Positions 47,590 to 56,858 are shown, counted from the first letter of the stretch. The stretch: DNA of 64,000 bases from Pseudomonas sp. p1(2021b) (GCF_020151015.1 NZ_CP083746.1:3501001-3565000), one strand, 5' to 3'. Notes: generated by a model from the letters alone, not told the origin. A program made the numbers and translations.

Positions 47590-48903
47590 TCAAGGTTCCT
47601 CGATCCCCGTGGTATCACCGATCAACGACTCGGCCTTGAGCACAGGCGCCGGCTGCTTGCGCAGGCTCGCCACCTGGGCTGCGGTCACCGCACCGGCCTG
47701 GTTGCCCCAGCTGCTGCGGATGAAGTTGACCACATCGGCCACTTGCTGGTCGTTCATCCGCCAGGCGAAGGCCGGCATGGTGAAGGTCGACGGCGCCGTC
47801 TGCGTGGCAGGCAGGGTGCCGCCTTCGAGGACGATGTGGATCAGCGAGGTGGCATCTTCGCCCTGCAACACCGGGTTGCCGGCAAGGGCCGGGAACACCC
47901 GCGCGTAACCTTTGCCATCGGTGCGGTGGCAGGCGGCGCAGTTGTCCACGTAGAGCGCGGCACCGGGCTTGGCGTCGTCGCCCTTCCACAACGCATCGGC
48001 GACCTGGCGGTCCTCCTGGAACGGCTTGTCGTCCGGGTTCACCGGCGGCAAGGTCTTCAAGTAGCGGGCGATGGCGCTGAGGTCGGCGTCGCTCATGTAC
48101 TGCATGCTGTGCTCGACCACATCGCTCATGCCGCCGAAGACCGCCGTGCGCTCGTTGCGCCCGGTCTTGAGGAAGGCCACGATCTGCGCCTCGCTCCAGC
48201 TGCCCAGGCCATCTTTGTGATCGCCCCGCAGGCTCTTGGCGATCCAGCCTTCCAGCGGCGCACTGCCGGCCAGGTAGGCATCGCCGTCGTCGGCATCCAG
48301 CGCTTTTTCCTGCATGGTCAGCGCTCGCGGCGTATGGCAGGCGCCACAGTGGCCCAGGCCCTCGACCAAGTAGGCCCCACGGGCCACCACCGGGTCGCGC
48401 CCACCGGCCTCGAACGGCTTGACCTCAGGCGCGAACAGCCCGCGCCAGAACGCCAGCGGCCAGCGCATGCTCAGCGGCCAGGGGATGTCGCTGTCCTTGT
48501 TGGCCTGCTCCACCGGCTGCACGCCATGCATGAAGTAGGCATAGAGCGCCTGCATGTCCTCGTCGCTGACCCGCGCATAGGATGGGTATGGCATGGCCGG
48601 ATACAGAGTGCTCCCATCGAGCCCGATGCCCTGGCGTACGGCACGCTCGAAGTCCTCGTAGCTGTAGTCGCCGATGCCGCTCGGGTCCGGGGTGATGTTG
48701 GTCGAATAGAGCGTGCCGATGGGCGTCTCCATGGGCAGGCCGCCGGCGAACGGCTTGCCGCCCTTGGCGGTATGGCAGGCCACGCAGTCGCCGGCGCGAG
48801 CCAGGTATTCGCCCTTCTTGACCAGGGCCGGGTCAGCCGCATCGGCGGCGTGCAACAGGGTACTGGCGCCCAGGCAGAGGGCGGCGGTCAACAGTCGTTT
48901 CAT
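47590..48903 (-). CDS. Gluconate 2-dehydrogenase, cytochrome c subunit
   Basis: A 437-residue periplasmic triheme cytochrome c. Signal peptide about residues 1-20 (KRLLTAALCLGASTLLHA). Three CxxCH sites: C40-VA-CH, one near residue 188 (HCGACHTPR) and one near 320 (NCAACHRTDG). It takes electrons from the flavoprotein subunit and passes them to the quinone pool or oxidases. It is the last gene of the three-gene operon (gamma, FAD, cytochrome), 10 nt after the FAD subunit. Related heme proteins serve alcohol and sorbitol dehydrogenases; the neighbours and the kgu genes favour gluconate. Confidence 0.9.
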   Translation of the reverse strand: MKRLLTAALCLGASTLLHAADAADPALVKKGEYLARAGDCVACHTAKGGKPFAGGLPMETPIGTLYSTNITPDPSGIGDYSYEDFERAVRQGIGLDGSTLYPAMPYPSYARVSDEDMQALYAYFMHGVQPVEQANKDSDIPWPLSMRWPLAFWRGLFAPEVKPFEAGGRDPVVARGAYLVEGLGHCGACHTPRALTMQEKALDADDGDAYLAGSAPLEGWIAKSLRGDHKDGLGSWSEAQIVAFLKTGRNERTAVFGGMSDVVEHSMQYMSDADLSAIARYLKTLPPVNPDDKPFQEDRQVADALWKGDDAKPGAALYVDNCAACHRTDGKGYARVFPALAGNPVLQGEDATSLIHIVLEGGTLPATQTAPSTFTMPAFAWRMNDQQVADVVNFIRSSWGNQAGAVTAAQVASLRKQPAPVLKAESLIGDTTGIEEP

Positions 48904-48913
48904 GGTCGGCCTC

Positions 48914-50701
48914 CTATGCCTGCACCAGTGGACCTGGGTTCTTCAGGTACTGCTCGCGAATGGCCCGTGCCGACCAGTAGGTCAGCGCCGCCACCAACCC
49001 GGTGGGGTTGTAGCCCAGCCCCTGGGGAAACGCCGAGGCGCCTGGCACGAAGACGTTGTGCACGTCCCAGCTCTGCAGGTAGCGGTTGATGGCACTGGTC
49101 TTGGGGTCGGTGCCCATGATCGCGCCGCCGTTGAGGTGGGTGGTCTGGTACACGGTGGCATCGAAGTGCTGACCGAACGCCTTCATCGACGCGGCGATCG
49201 CCTTGGGCCCCATGGCCTCGGCGATCTTGCGCATCTGTTCGACCATGAAGCGGTTCATCTTCACGTCGTTGTCCTTCCAGTCGAAGGTCATGCGCAGCAG
49301 CGGCAGGCCATAGGCGTCCTTGTACACCGGGTCCAGGTCCAGGTAGTTGTCGCGGTAGGACTGGTGCGCGCCATGGGCATCCATCGACAGCATATGACTG
49401 TAGCTGTCAGCCACCGCGGCCTTCCAGGCACTGCCCCACTTGGGCGTGCCCGGCGGCGTCTTGGTGCCGGAGATGGGCTTGGTGCCCGCCTGGTTGACCC
49501 AGAACGGCGAGCCGCCAACGAAGCCGAGCGGGCCATGGTCGAAGTTGTCGGCGTTGAAGTCGTCCACCGCCACGCCATTGCCGCCAGCGCCAATGAAGGG
49601 GTTGGTGTGGTGGCTGTTCTTGTCGAAGAAGGCGCTCACCGTGGACAGGTTCTGGAAGGCGAAGTTACGCCCCACCACGCCCTGGTTGCTGACCGGGTCG
49701 TAGGGTTTGCCGATGCCCGAGAGCAGCATCAGGCGCACGTTGTTGAACTGGAAGGCACCGAGGATCACCAGGTCCGCCGGCTGTTCCACCTCGCGTCCCT
49801 GGGCATCGACGTAGGTCACGCCGGTGGCCAGGTTCTTCTCGGCATTGAGGTTGACCCGCAACACATGGGCATTGTTGCGCAGCTCGAAGTTCGGCACCTG
49901 GCGCAGGGCCGGCAGGATGTTCACGTTGGGCGAGGCCTTGGAGTACATGTAGCAGGCATAGCCGCTGCAGTAGCCGCAGAAATTGCACGGGCCCATCTGT
50001 GCCCCGTAGGGGTTGGTGTAGGGCCCGGAGGTGTTGGCCGACGGTAAATTGTAGGGGTGGTAGCCGACCTCGCGGGCCGCCTTTTCGAACAGCTGCGCCG
50101 AGACGGTGTTCTTCTGCGCCGGCAACGGGAAGTCATCGGAGCGGTCCGGGGAGAACGGGTTGCCGCCCTTGTCGCGGCCCACCACCTGCCCCTTGATCGA
50201 CCAGGCGGTGCCGGAGGTGCCGAAGACCTTTTCGGCAAAATCGAAGTAGGGCTCCAGCTCTTCGTAGCTGACGCCGAAATCCTGGATGGTCATGCCTTCG
50301 GGGATGAAGGCCTTGCCATAGCGCTCTTCATAGTGGCTGCGCATGCGCAGCTCCATCGGGTCGACGCGAAAATGCACGCCCGACCAATGCAGCCCGGCCC
50401 CGCCGGTACCCGTGCCGGGCAGGAAGGCACCGAACTGGCGGTACGGCACGGCCACATCGTTCAGGCTGTGGCGCAGGGTCACGGTCTCGCGGGAGATGTC
50501 CATGAACAGTTTCTTGCGCGAGTTATAGGTCAGTTCGTCCATGGTCTGCGGGTAGACACCGTCCGGGTAGGTGTCACGCGCCGGGCCTCGCTCCAGGGCG
50601 ACCACCTGCAGGCCTGCCTCGGTCAGTTCCTTGGCCATGATCGCGCCGGTCCAGCCGAACCCGACGATGACCGCATCGACTTTCTTCATCACCTGGGCCA
50701 T
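48914..50701 (-). CDS. Gluconate 2-dehydrogenase, FAD (GMC) subunit
   Basis: A 595-residue GMC-type flavoprotein that oxidises gluconate to 2-ketogluconate in the periplasm. FAD site VDAVIVGFGWTGAIMAKEL near the N terminus; active-site HLNGGAIMGTDP and the C-terminal GYNPTGLV with the GMC Asn. A Cys-rich stretch near residue 240 (CNFCGYCSGYACY) probably holds an iron-sulfur cluster, as in this subfamily. It has no signal peptide of its own and is probably exported as a complex with the Tat-signal gamma subunit. Start at 50701 has GAGG seven bases upstream. Confidence 0.93.
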   Translation of the reverse strand: MAQVMKKVDAVIVGFGWTGAIMAKELTEAGLQVVALERGPARDTYPDGVYPQTMDELTYNSRKKLFMDISRETVTLRHSLNDVAVPYRQFGAFLPGTGTGGAGLHWSGVHFRVDPMELRMRSHYEERYGKAFIPEGMTIQDFGVSYEELEPYFDFAEKVFGTSGTAWSIKGQVVGRDKGGNPFSPDRSDDFPLPAQKNTVSAQLFEKAAREVGYHPYNLPSANTSGPYTNPYGAQMGPCNFCGYCSGYACYMYSKASPNVNILPALRQVPNFELRNNAHVLRVNLNAEKNLATGVTYVDAQGREVEQPADLVILGAFQFNNVRLMLLSGIGKPYDPVSNQGVVGRNFAFQNLSTVSAFFDKNSHHTNPFIGAGGNGVAVDDFNADNFDHGPLGFVGGSPFWVNQAGTKPISGTKTPPGTPKWGSAWKAAVADSYSHMLSMDAHGAHQSYRDNYLDLDPVYKDAYGLPLLRMTFDWKDNDVKMNRFMVEQMRKIAEAMGPKAIAASMKAFGQHFDATVYQTTHLNGGAIMGTDPKTSAINRYLQSWDVHNVFVPGASAFPQGLGYNPTGLVAALTYWSARAIREQYLKNPGPLVQA

Positions 50702-50704
50702 CGC

Positions 50705-51457
50705 TCAACCTCGCTCGCCACTGATGGATACCGGAGGGAAGGGATAGCGCTCGTCGCGTTCCACCCAATCCATGAAATCGGCGCGCGCGCCGGGGAAGCC
50801 GATCAGCTTCCAGCCGGCCAGGCCTTGGTTGCCGCCGTGCAGCGGGTCGCTGAAGAACCCTTCGCGGGTGTTGAGCCAGAGCATGGCGAAGAAGGTGACG
50901 GCAGGCACCGAGGCCAGGGCCGCCTTGCCGCTGTCCAGGGCCTCCAGGGCTTGCTGCTGCTGGGCTGGGTCCAGCTGGGCGAACGGCTTGCTCCACTGCG
51001 CCTTGCACCAGGCGTCGGTTTCCTGGATGCCCAGCCGGTAGATCTCCTGGGGGCTGAGCTTGAGCTGGTAGCCGAGCTCGGCCGGTGCGTCTGGATGGAA
51101 GGGACCCTGCATGTACCACAGGCCGCCGCTGCCATAGCGGGTATTGAGCTGGCGGTCGATGAATTCGGGGACACCGGCTTCGACCGCGCCAGGGCCGAGT
51201 GCATCGGCGGGAATGAGCACCGCCACCGCAGCCGAGATGAACGCCCATTCTTCGGCGGTGAAGAAGGTCGGCTGGTAGGCTCGGGCAGGCGCCCTGCCCT
51301 GTTCAGGGTCCTTGGCAGGTGCGGGGGTGGTGGTTTCGGCAAGCACCGCGCTGCCCATACCGGTGCTGGCGAGGGTCGCCACCGGAATGAGGGTCAGTGA
51401 CTTGCGCAGGAACTCGCGGCGCGCCGGGTGCGCGAAGGCAGGTTCGTCGTTGGACAT
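50705..51457 (-). CDS. Gluconate 2-dehydrogenase, gamma subunit (Tat substrate)
   Basis: A 250-residue small subunit of the gluconate dehydrogenase complex. The N terminus carries a twin-arginine signal (ARREFLRKSLTLIPVATLAS) that can carry the folded FAD subunit across the membrane. The rest is helical and has the 'gluconate 2-dehydrogenase subunit 3' features, e.g. FTAEEWAFISAAVAVLIPAD. First gene of the operon. No PtxS-type palindrome was seen upstream. Confidence 0.92.
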   Translation of the reverse strand: MSNDEPAFAHPARREFLRKSLTLIPVATLASTGMGSAVLAETTTPAPAKDPEQGRAPARAYQPTFFTAEEWAFISAAVAVLIPADALGPGAVEAGVPEFIDRQLNTRYGSGGLWYMQGPFHPDAPAELGYQLKLSPQEIYRLGIQETDAWCKAQWSKPFAQLDPAQQQQALEALDSGKAALASVPAVTFFAMLWLNTREGFFSDPLHGGNQGLAGWKLIGFPGARADFMDWVERDERYPFPPVSISGERG

Positions 51458-51562
51458 GGTTTTGGCCTCTTCTTTGACAGGTCAATCAGGTCATACATGG
51501 CATTCGCTCCGTTCGTGCGGGGCTGTTGTTGTAATGTCGGAAAGCATAGACAGCGCTGCCTC

Positions 51563-51633
51563 CATCGCGGGACAAGCCCGCTGCCACAGGACGGCGCATC
51601 GAGACTTGTGGGAGCGGGCTTGTCCCGCGATGG
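51563..51633. repeat. Inverted REP pair between kguD and the gluconate dehydrogenase operon
   Basis: CATCGCGGGACAAGCCCGCT and GTGGGAGCGGGCTTGTCCCG-CGATG face each other. It separates the kgu operon 3' end from the next operon. Confidence 0.85.
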
Positions 51634-51646
51634 CGTCTGGCGCGGC

Positions 51647-52633
51647 TTAACTGGCCCTGCGCTCCCAAGCAATGGGATTGACCAGGTTGGCCGGTTTTTC
51701 ACCCGCCAGGGCGGCGAGCAGGTTGTCCACCGCGCAACGGGCCATGGCCTCACGGGTTTCGTGGGTGGCCGAGCCGATGTGCGGGGTTACCACCAGGTTG
51801 TCCAGTTGCAGCAGTGGCGAGTTGGCCGGCAGCGGTTCCTGGACGAACACGTCCAGGGCCGCGCCACGGATACGCCGCTCGCGCAAGGCCTGCAACAAGG
51901 CCGGCTCGTCCACCACACGGCCCCGGGAGATGTTCACCAGGATGGCGCTGGGTTTCATCAGCGCCAGTTCAGGCGCGCCGATGAGGTTTTGTGTCTGCGC
52001 GCTCAGGGGCACGCACAGGCAGACGAAATCGGACTCGGCCAGCAAGGCCTCGAGGCTGCGGTGACGCGCCCCGTAGCGAGCTTCCACTTCAGGCCGTGGC
52101 TGGCGCGTGTGATACAGCACCTGCATGCCGAACCCTGCGTGGGCCCGACGGGCCAGGGCCTCGCCGATGCGCCCCAGGCCGACGATGCCCAGCGTCTTGC
52201 CGTGCACATCGCAACCGAACTGGGCCGGGCCGATGCCGGCCTGCCAGTGGCCGTTGCGAATCCAGCCGTCGAGTTCCACCACCCGCCGGGCACAGGCCAT
52301 CAGCAGGGCGAATCCGGTGTCGGCAGTGGTTTCGGTGAGCACGTCGGGGGTATTGGTCAGCAGCACACCGCGGCGGTCGAATTCGCCGATGTCGTAGTTG
52401 TCCACGCCCACCGAGACACTGGAGACCACCTCCAGCTGCGGCGCCAGGCCCAGCAGCTCACCATCCAGACGCAGGCTGGCGCCGAGCAGGCCATGGGCGC
52501 CCGGCAGTGCCGCACGCAGGCGCGCCAGGCCATCGGCCGCTGGCGCCTCGACCAGGGTCACCTCGGCATGGGCTTGCAGGCGCTGCATGAGTTCATCGGA
52601 CAAACGTTTGTAGAGGACGATGCGTTTTTTCAT
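51647..52633 (-). CDS. kguD: 2-ketogluconate-6-phosphate reductase KguD
   Basis: A 328-residue D-2-hydroxyacid dehydrogenase. NAD(P) site GIVGLGRIGEALARR, catalytic Arg in NISRGRVVDEPAL, Glu in the RERRIRGAALDVFVQEPLP stretch (quoted in part) and His in TPHIGSATHE. It reduces 2-keto-6-phosphogluconate to 6-phosphogluconate, which enters the Entner-Doudoroff pathway. Last gene of kguE-kguK-kguT-kguD, 9 nt after kguT. A general glyoxylate/2-ketogluconate reductase activity is possible, but the operon fixes the role. Confidence 0.92.
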   Translation of the reverse strand: MKKRIVLYKRLSDELMQRLQAHAEVTLVEAPAADGLARLRAALPGAHGLLGASLRLDGELLGLAPQLEVVSSVSVGVDNYDIGEFDRRGVLLTNTPDVLTETTADTGFALLMACARRVVELDGWIRNGHWQAGIGPAQFGCDVHGKTLGIVGLGRIGEALARRAHAGFGMQVLYHTRQPRPEVEARYGARHRSLEALLAESDFVCLCVPLSAQTQNLIGAPELALMKPSAILVNISRGRVVDEPALLQALRERRIRGAALDVFVQEPLPANSPLLQLDNLVVTPHIGSATHETREAMARCAVDNLLAALAGEKPANLVNPIAWERRAS

Positions 52634-52642
52634 GGTCGATAC

Positions 52643-53920
52643 CTATTGGCTCGGCGCCAGATGTTGGCGCCGCGCCTGTTGCGAAGGATTGAGCACGGCA
52701 GTCAGGGCCACCGCCACCAGCAGCGCGCCGGACATGAACAAGTAGGAAGCGCCCGGGCCGCCGGTGGCACCGTTGAGGTAGCCCACCAGCCAGGAGCCGG
52801 AGAACGAGCCCAGCGCGCCCATGCTGTTGATCAGGGCCATGGCGCCGCCGGCGACGTTGCTGGGCAGCAGCTCAGGCACGATGGCGAAGAACGGGCCATA
52901 GGGGGCGTACATGCAGGCGCCGGCGATCACCAGCAGGGTGTATGACCACCAGAAGTGCTCGGTGCCCAGGACGTAGGAGCCGTAGAAAGCCAACGCGGCG
53001 ATCAGCAGGGGCGGCCAGACGAAGCGCTTGCGCTTTTGCATCCGGTCGGACGCCCAGGACACCCCGAGCATGGCCAGCACCGCGCCCAGGTACGGCACCG
53101 CCGACAGCCAGCCGGCGGTGACGATGTCCAGCGCCGCGGCCTGCTTGAGGATCGACGGCAGCCAGAGCACGAAGCCGTAGACCCCGATGCTCCAGCAGAA
53201 GTACTGCAGCGAGAGGATGATTACTTTGGGCGAACGGAACGCCTCGCGGTAGTTCTTCACCGGCTTGATGCCCTGTTGCTCGGCGGCCAGGGCCTCGCGC
53301 AGTGCGGTTTTCTCCTGTGCCTTGAGCCAGGTGGCCTGCTCCGGACGGTCATCGACCAGGCGCCACCAGATGAATGCCCACAGCACCGCCGGCAGGCCTT
53401 CGATGATGAACATCCAGCGCCAGTCGAAATGCTTGACCAGGTACCCGGACACCACTGACATCCACAGGATGGTCACCGGGTTGCCAAGGATCAGGAAGGT
53501 GTTGGCCCGCGAGCGCTCGGCGCGGGTGAACCAGTGGCAGAGGTAGATCAGCATGGCCGGCATCACTGCAGCCTCCACCACCCCCAGCAGGAAGCGGATG
53601 GCGATCAGCAGCGACACGTTCTGCACCATGCCGGTGAGCGTGGCCAGGCCGCCCCAGAGGATCAGGCTGACGAAGATCAGCTTCTTGACGCTGCGTTTTT
53701 CGGCATAGATGGCACCGGGTACCTGGAAGAAGAAATAGCCCAGGAAGAACAGCGCCCCGAGCAGGGACGACAGGGCCGGGGTGATGTGCAGGTCATCGGC
53801 CATGCCCGAAGCGGCGGCAAAGCCGTAGTTGGCACGGTCGAGGTAGGCCAGGCTGTAGGTGATGAAGACGATGGGCATGATGTACCACCAGCGTCTTGGG
53901 GCAAGTCGGTCGATCTGCAT
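52643..53920 (-). CDS. kguT: 2-ketogluconate MFS transporter KguT
   Basis: A 425-residue anion:cation symporter-type MFS protein with 12 helices; RWWYIMPIVFITYSLAYLDR in helix 1 and WASDRMQKRKRFVWPPLL in the middle loop. It imports 2-ketogluconate made in the periplasm. The ATG of QIDRLAPRRWW has AGGAG upstream; longer upstream frame lies in kguK. Two overlapping AAnAAnAA motifs lie directly before the ribosome site (53938-53951). 64 nt after kguK. Confidence 0.94.
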   Translation of the reverse strand: MQIDRLAPRRWWYIMPIVFITYSLAYLDRANYGFAAASGMADDLHITPALSSLLGALFFLGYFFFQVPGAIYAEKRSVKKLIFVSLILWGGLATLTGMVQNVSLLIAIRFLLGVVEAAVMPAMLIYLCHWFTRAERSRANTFLILGNPVTILWMSVVSGYLVKHFDWRWMFIIEGLPAVLWAFIWWRLVDDRPEQATWLKAQEKTALREALAAEQQGIKPVKNYREAFRSPKVIILSLQYFCWSIGVYGFVLWLPSILKQAAALDIVTAGWLSAVPYLGAVLAMLGVSWASDRMQKRKRFVWPPLLIAALAFYGSYVLGTEHFWWSYTLLVIAGACMYAPYGPFFAIVPELLPSNVAGGAMALINSMGALGSFSGSWLVGYLNGATGGPGASYLFMSGALLVAVALTAVLNPSQQARRQHLAPSQ

Positions 53921-53937
53921 GGTTGAATCTCCTGAGC

Positions 53938-53951
53938 TTGTTGTTCTTGTT
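53938..53951 (-). promoter_or_regulatory. Candidate Crc/Hfq motifs, kguT
   Basis: The minus strand reads AACAAGAACAACAA, two overlapping AAnAAnAA motifs just upstream of the AGGAG of kguT. Confidence 0.6.
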
Positions 53952-53984
53952 GCAACAGGTACCGGCCAGGCCGGCAGGTTCGGT

Positions 53985-54938
53985 TCAACCGCCGAAGCGG
54001 TCTTCGTAGGCATCCAATTCATGGCGCTGCGGCAGGCCTTCCATGTCGCCGCGCGATTGCACCGCGCGGCTGCCGCACCAGTTGCCGCGAGCCACGGCGC
54101 GGCGCAGGTCGTGGCCTTCGAGCAAGGCGCTGACCACGCCCACGGCGAAGGCATCGCCCGCCCCTACCGTGTCCACCACCTGTGCCACGGGACAGGGCGC
54201 GACCACCCCTTCGGCACCGCGGGCATCACGCAGGTACGCCCCCTCGGCGCCCAGCTTGATGGCCACGCATTGCACGCCGTGCTCCAGGTAGAAGCCGGCA
54301 ATGGCTTCAGGGGTTTGCCGGCCGGTGAGCAGGCGCCCCTCTTCCAGCCCTGGCAGCACCCAGTCGGCCTTGACCGCCAGGGCATTGATTTCCTGGACCA
54401 TGGTTTGCCGGTTGGGCCACAGCGACGGGCGCAGGTTGGGGTCGAAGGAGATGCTGCGGCCGTTGGCGCGCATGGCCTCGAGCAACTGCAGAGAAAGGTC
54501 GCGGCACGATGCCGACAAGGCCGGCACGATGCCTGTGGCATGCAGGTGGCGGGCATCCAGCAACTCCGGGCACAGCTGCGCCGGTGACAGGCGGCTGGCG
54601 GCCGAGCCTCGGCGGAAGTATTCCACTTGCGGGTCGCTGCCATCGTCGCAACGTGCCTTGAGCTGGAAGCCCGTGGGGTATGCGGGGTCGATTTCGACAC
54701 GGGAACAGTCCAGGCCTTCGCCACGCAGGCTGGCGAGCACGAAGGCACCCAGCGAATCGTCGCCCACCCGGCTCAGCCAGTTCACCCGCAGGCCCAGGCG
54801 GGCCAGGCCAATGGCCACATTGCTGTCGGCACCAGCGATACGTTTGCCGAAACCGGCCACCTGGGCCAGGTCGCCGCACTGCTCGGCCACGAACATGGCC
54901 ATGGTTTCGCCGAAGCAGAGCACGTCATGTTCAGCCAT
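53985..54938 (-). CDS. kguK: 2-ketogluconokinase KguK
   Basis: A 317-residue PfkB-family sugar kinase that phosphorylates 2-ketogluconate. N-terminal LCFGETMAMFVAE and GGxGANxA-like GKRIAGADSNVAIGLARLG; C-terminal DTVGAGDAFAVGVV with the catalytic Asp. The ATG (AEHDVLCFGET follows) overlaps the kguE end by 8 nt and has a GGAGGTCCATC-type ribosome site. Related to 2-keto-3-deoxygluconate kinases; the neighbours point to 2-ketogluconate. Confidence 0.94.
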   Translation of the reverse strand: MAEHDVLCFGETMAMFVAEQCGDLAQVAGFGKRIAGADSNVAIGLARLGLRVNWLSRVGDDSLGAFVLASLRGEGLDCSRVEIDPAYPTGFQLKARCDDGSDPQVEYFRRGSAASRLSPAQLCPELLDARHLHATGIVPALSASCRDLSLQLLEAMRANGRSISFDPNLRPSLWPNRQTMVQEINALAVKADWVLPGLEEGRLLTGRQTPEAIAGFYLEHGVQCVAIKLGAEGAYLRDARGAEGVVAPCPVAQVVDTVGAGDAFAVGVVSALLEGHDLRRAVARGNWCGSRAVQSRGDMEGLPQRHELDAYEDRFGG

Positions 54939-55701
54939 GATGGACCTCCGCCTCGAGCACAGCCAGGTGCTGGACCTGCTGGCGGGTATAGGCCAGCAAA
55001 TCGTCGTCGACCAGGGGATATTCGATGGCACGCGGCACGCCGGATACGAAGTGGGTCATCAGTCGTCGCCAGAACACCAGGTCCGATGCCTGAGGCGGCA
55101 CCGCCACCAGGCGCCCGTCATCACGGCGGGTGACGGCCTTGCAATGCACGTAACGCACCCAGCGGCCCAGCGCTTGTGCGGCCTGTACCGGCGACTCGTC
55201 CTGCCAGTACCAGTTGCCGATGTCGAAGGTCATGCCCGGCGCCAGGTCGAGGGCGGCGGCACGCTGGAAGAAACGCAGCATCGGCTCCAGGCGGCCGCCC
55301 TGGGCAGTCTGGTCGTTCTCCACGAACAATGCCGCCCTACGCCCGAGCAACGGCCGCAGGGCCTGGAGGTCGCAGGTGTCGCGATAATGGCCAAGGGATA
55401 CCTTCAGGGCCACCGCACCGATCTGCTCAGCCAGTTGCAGCCGCTCGGCCACCGCCGGCTCCAGGCTACCGTCCTCGCGCCACAACTCCAGGGGCGTCGA
55501 GAACAGGCTTTCCAGCCCCAGTTCATCACTGGCCTTGGCCAGGGTGGCAGCATCGGGCCAAGCCTCGAACAGCTCTTCGCGCCATTCCACGCGACGCGCC
55601 CCGGCTTGCGCCAACAGCGGCAGGTAGGCGATCTGGCCACGGCGCTTCACAGTATCGGCGCCGAAGCTCGACAGGCTGATGGAAACAGGGTTCGCATGCA
55701 T
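54931..55701 (-). CDS. kguE: KguE, TIM-barrel epimerase-like protein
   Basis: A 256-residue AP-endonuclease-2/xylose-isomerase-fold protein, first gene of the kgu operon. TIM-barrel landmarks: ARRVEWREELFEAW, ALKVSLGHYRDTCDL, MTFDIGNWYWQDESP, VRYVHCKAV with metal-binding Glu, Asp and His. Its exact role in 2-ketogluconate use is not settled in the literature known to me; an epimerase or isomerase role is assumed from the fold. A PtxS operator lies 26 nt upstream and a Crc/Hfq-type motif 12 nt upstream of the ATG. Confidence 0.92.
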   Translation of the reverse strand: MHANPVSISLSSFGADTVKRRGQIAYLPLLAQAGARRVEWREELFEAWPDAATLAKASDELGLESLFSTPLELWREDGSLEPAVAERLQLAEQIGAVALKVSLGHYRDTCDLQALRPLLGRRAALFVENDQTAQGGRLEPMLRFFQRAAALDLAPGMTFDIGNWYWQDESPVQAAQALGRWVRYVHCKAVTRRDDGRLVAVPPQASDLVFWRRLMTHFVSGVPRAIEYPLVDDDLLAYTRQQVQHLAVLEAEVHHG

Positions 55702-55712
55702 CGTCGTTGTCC

Positions 55713-55720
55713 TTGTTCTT
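55713..55720 (-). promoter_or_regulatory. Candidate Crc/Hfq motif, kguE
   Basis: AAGAACAA (AAnAAnAA) on the minus strand, overlapping the AAGGAC ribosome site of kguE. Confidence 0.55.
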
Positions 55721-55726
55721 GTCAGG

Positions 55727-55740
55727 TGAAACCGGTTTCA
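55727..55740. promoter_or_regulatory. PtxS operator, kguE operon
   Basis: TGAAACCGGTTTCA, a perfect 14-bp palindrome identical to the published PtxS site as I remember it. 26 nt upstream of kguE. Confidence 0.92.
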
Positions 55741-55782
55741 TTTCCGCGCAAAAAACAGCGCGACTCGCGAGCCGCGCTGCAT

Positions 55783-56805
55783 TCAATTGCGTATCGGGGT
55801 GGAGCCTCGCACGATGAGCTGGGCGCGCAGGTCAAGCCGACGCGCCGGCAACTGGCTGCCTTGCAGCCGTTCCAGCAGGCACTGGACCGCTGCGGCAGCG
55901 ATGCGTTCGGTGGGCTGAGCCAAGGCAGTGATACCGCCGCCGACCAAGGGGTACCAGTCCAGGTCGTCGAGGGCCACCAGGCCCAGCTGCTGGAACAGCT
56001 GTTCACCACGTCCATGCAGGTGACGCATGACCTCCAGGGTCGCCACGCCGTTGCAGCTGAACAGGGCCTGGGGACCATGGCCAGCGCTGGCCAGGAACGC
56101 CGCCAGCTGCACAGGCAGGTTGGCGCTCACTTCCAGTATCTGGCCGCGCAGCCCGGGCCTTCGGGCGATGGCGGCCTGGAAAGCGGCCACCCGCTCCTGA
56201 CGCGAGCTGGTGCCGTCGAGGGGTTCGCTGACGGCAAGAATGTCGCGGTAACCGCAGGTGTGCAGATGGTCCAGGGCCTGCTCGACAGCATCGGCATTGT
56301 CCAGGCCCACCAAGTCGGTCTGCAGCTCGGCCAGTTGGCGATCCACCAATACCATGGGCAGTTCCTGAGCCAGGCTGGCCAGCTCGCCGGCGTGGTGGCC
56401 GAGGGTATTCACGATCAGGCCGTCGACGTTGTAGGCCTGCAGCGCCTGCAGGTGCTGGCGCTCCTGGGCATCGTCGCAGTCGGTGTTGCACACCACCAGG
56501 CTGTAGCCATGCTCGCGGCAGGCCGTCTCGACGCCGTGCATCACGGCCACTGAATAGGGGTTGCGGATATCGGCCAGGAGCATGCCGATCAGGCGCGTAC
56601 GGCCGCGCTTGAGGGCGCTGGCCATGCGGTTCGGGCGGTAGCCGAGCTGCTCGATCACCGCCTCTATGCGCTGGGCGGTGGCATCGGCCAACAGTTGCCG
56701 GTCGCCGCCGATATAGCGCGACACCGTGGCCTTGGAAACGCCGGCAGCCTGGGCCACTTCACTGATGGTGACCCGCGTGCGGGCTTGGGAAAGCGTCTTG
56801 TCCAC
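55783..56805 (-). CDS. ptxS: LacI-family repressor PtxS
   Basis: A 340-residue repressor. N-terminal HTH with hinge (VTISEVAQAAGVSKATVSRY, then YRPNRMASALKRG) and a periplasmic-binding-like effector domain (GMLLADIRNPYSVAVMHGVE). PtxS represses the kgu genes and itself and is released by 2-ketogluconate. It starts with GTG and has AGAAGG eight bases upstream. It ends 42 nt before the kguE operator and has its own operator at 56845-56858. Confidence 0.95.
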   Translation of the reverse strand: MDKTLSQARTRVTISEVAQAAGVSKATVSRYIGGDRQLLADATAQRIEAVIEQLGYRPNRMASALKRGRTRLIGMLLADIRNPYSVAVMHGVETACREHGYSLVVCNTDCDDAQERQHLQALQAYNVDGLIVNTLGHHAGELASLAQELPMVLVDRQLAELQTDLVGLDNADAVEQALDHLHTCGYRDILAVSEPLDGTSSRQERVAAFQAAIARRPGLRGQILEVSANLPVQLAAFLASAGHGPQALFSCNGVATLEVMRHLHGRGEQLFQQLGLVALDDLDWYPLVGGGITALAQPTERIAAAAVQCLLERLQGSQLPARRLDLRAQLIVRGSTPIRN

Positions 56806-56844
56806 CCGATGACCTTCTTGTATTCGCTTATGTGGGCAGGGTTA

Positions 56845-56858
56845 TGAAAACGGTTTCA
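56845..56858. promoter_or_regulatory. PtxS operator, ptxS promoter
   Basis: TGAAAACGGTTTCA, one base from the kguE operator, 39 nt upstream of the ptxS start; fits autorepression. Confidence 0.88.

Noticed and set aside
51458..51560. PtxS operator or Crc/Hfq motif upstream of the gluconate dehydrogenase operon
   Set aside because: Only partial matches (ACAACAAC and AAAGAAGA) were found, none fulfilling AAnAAnAA close to the start nor the TGAAA..TTTCA palindrome.
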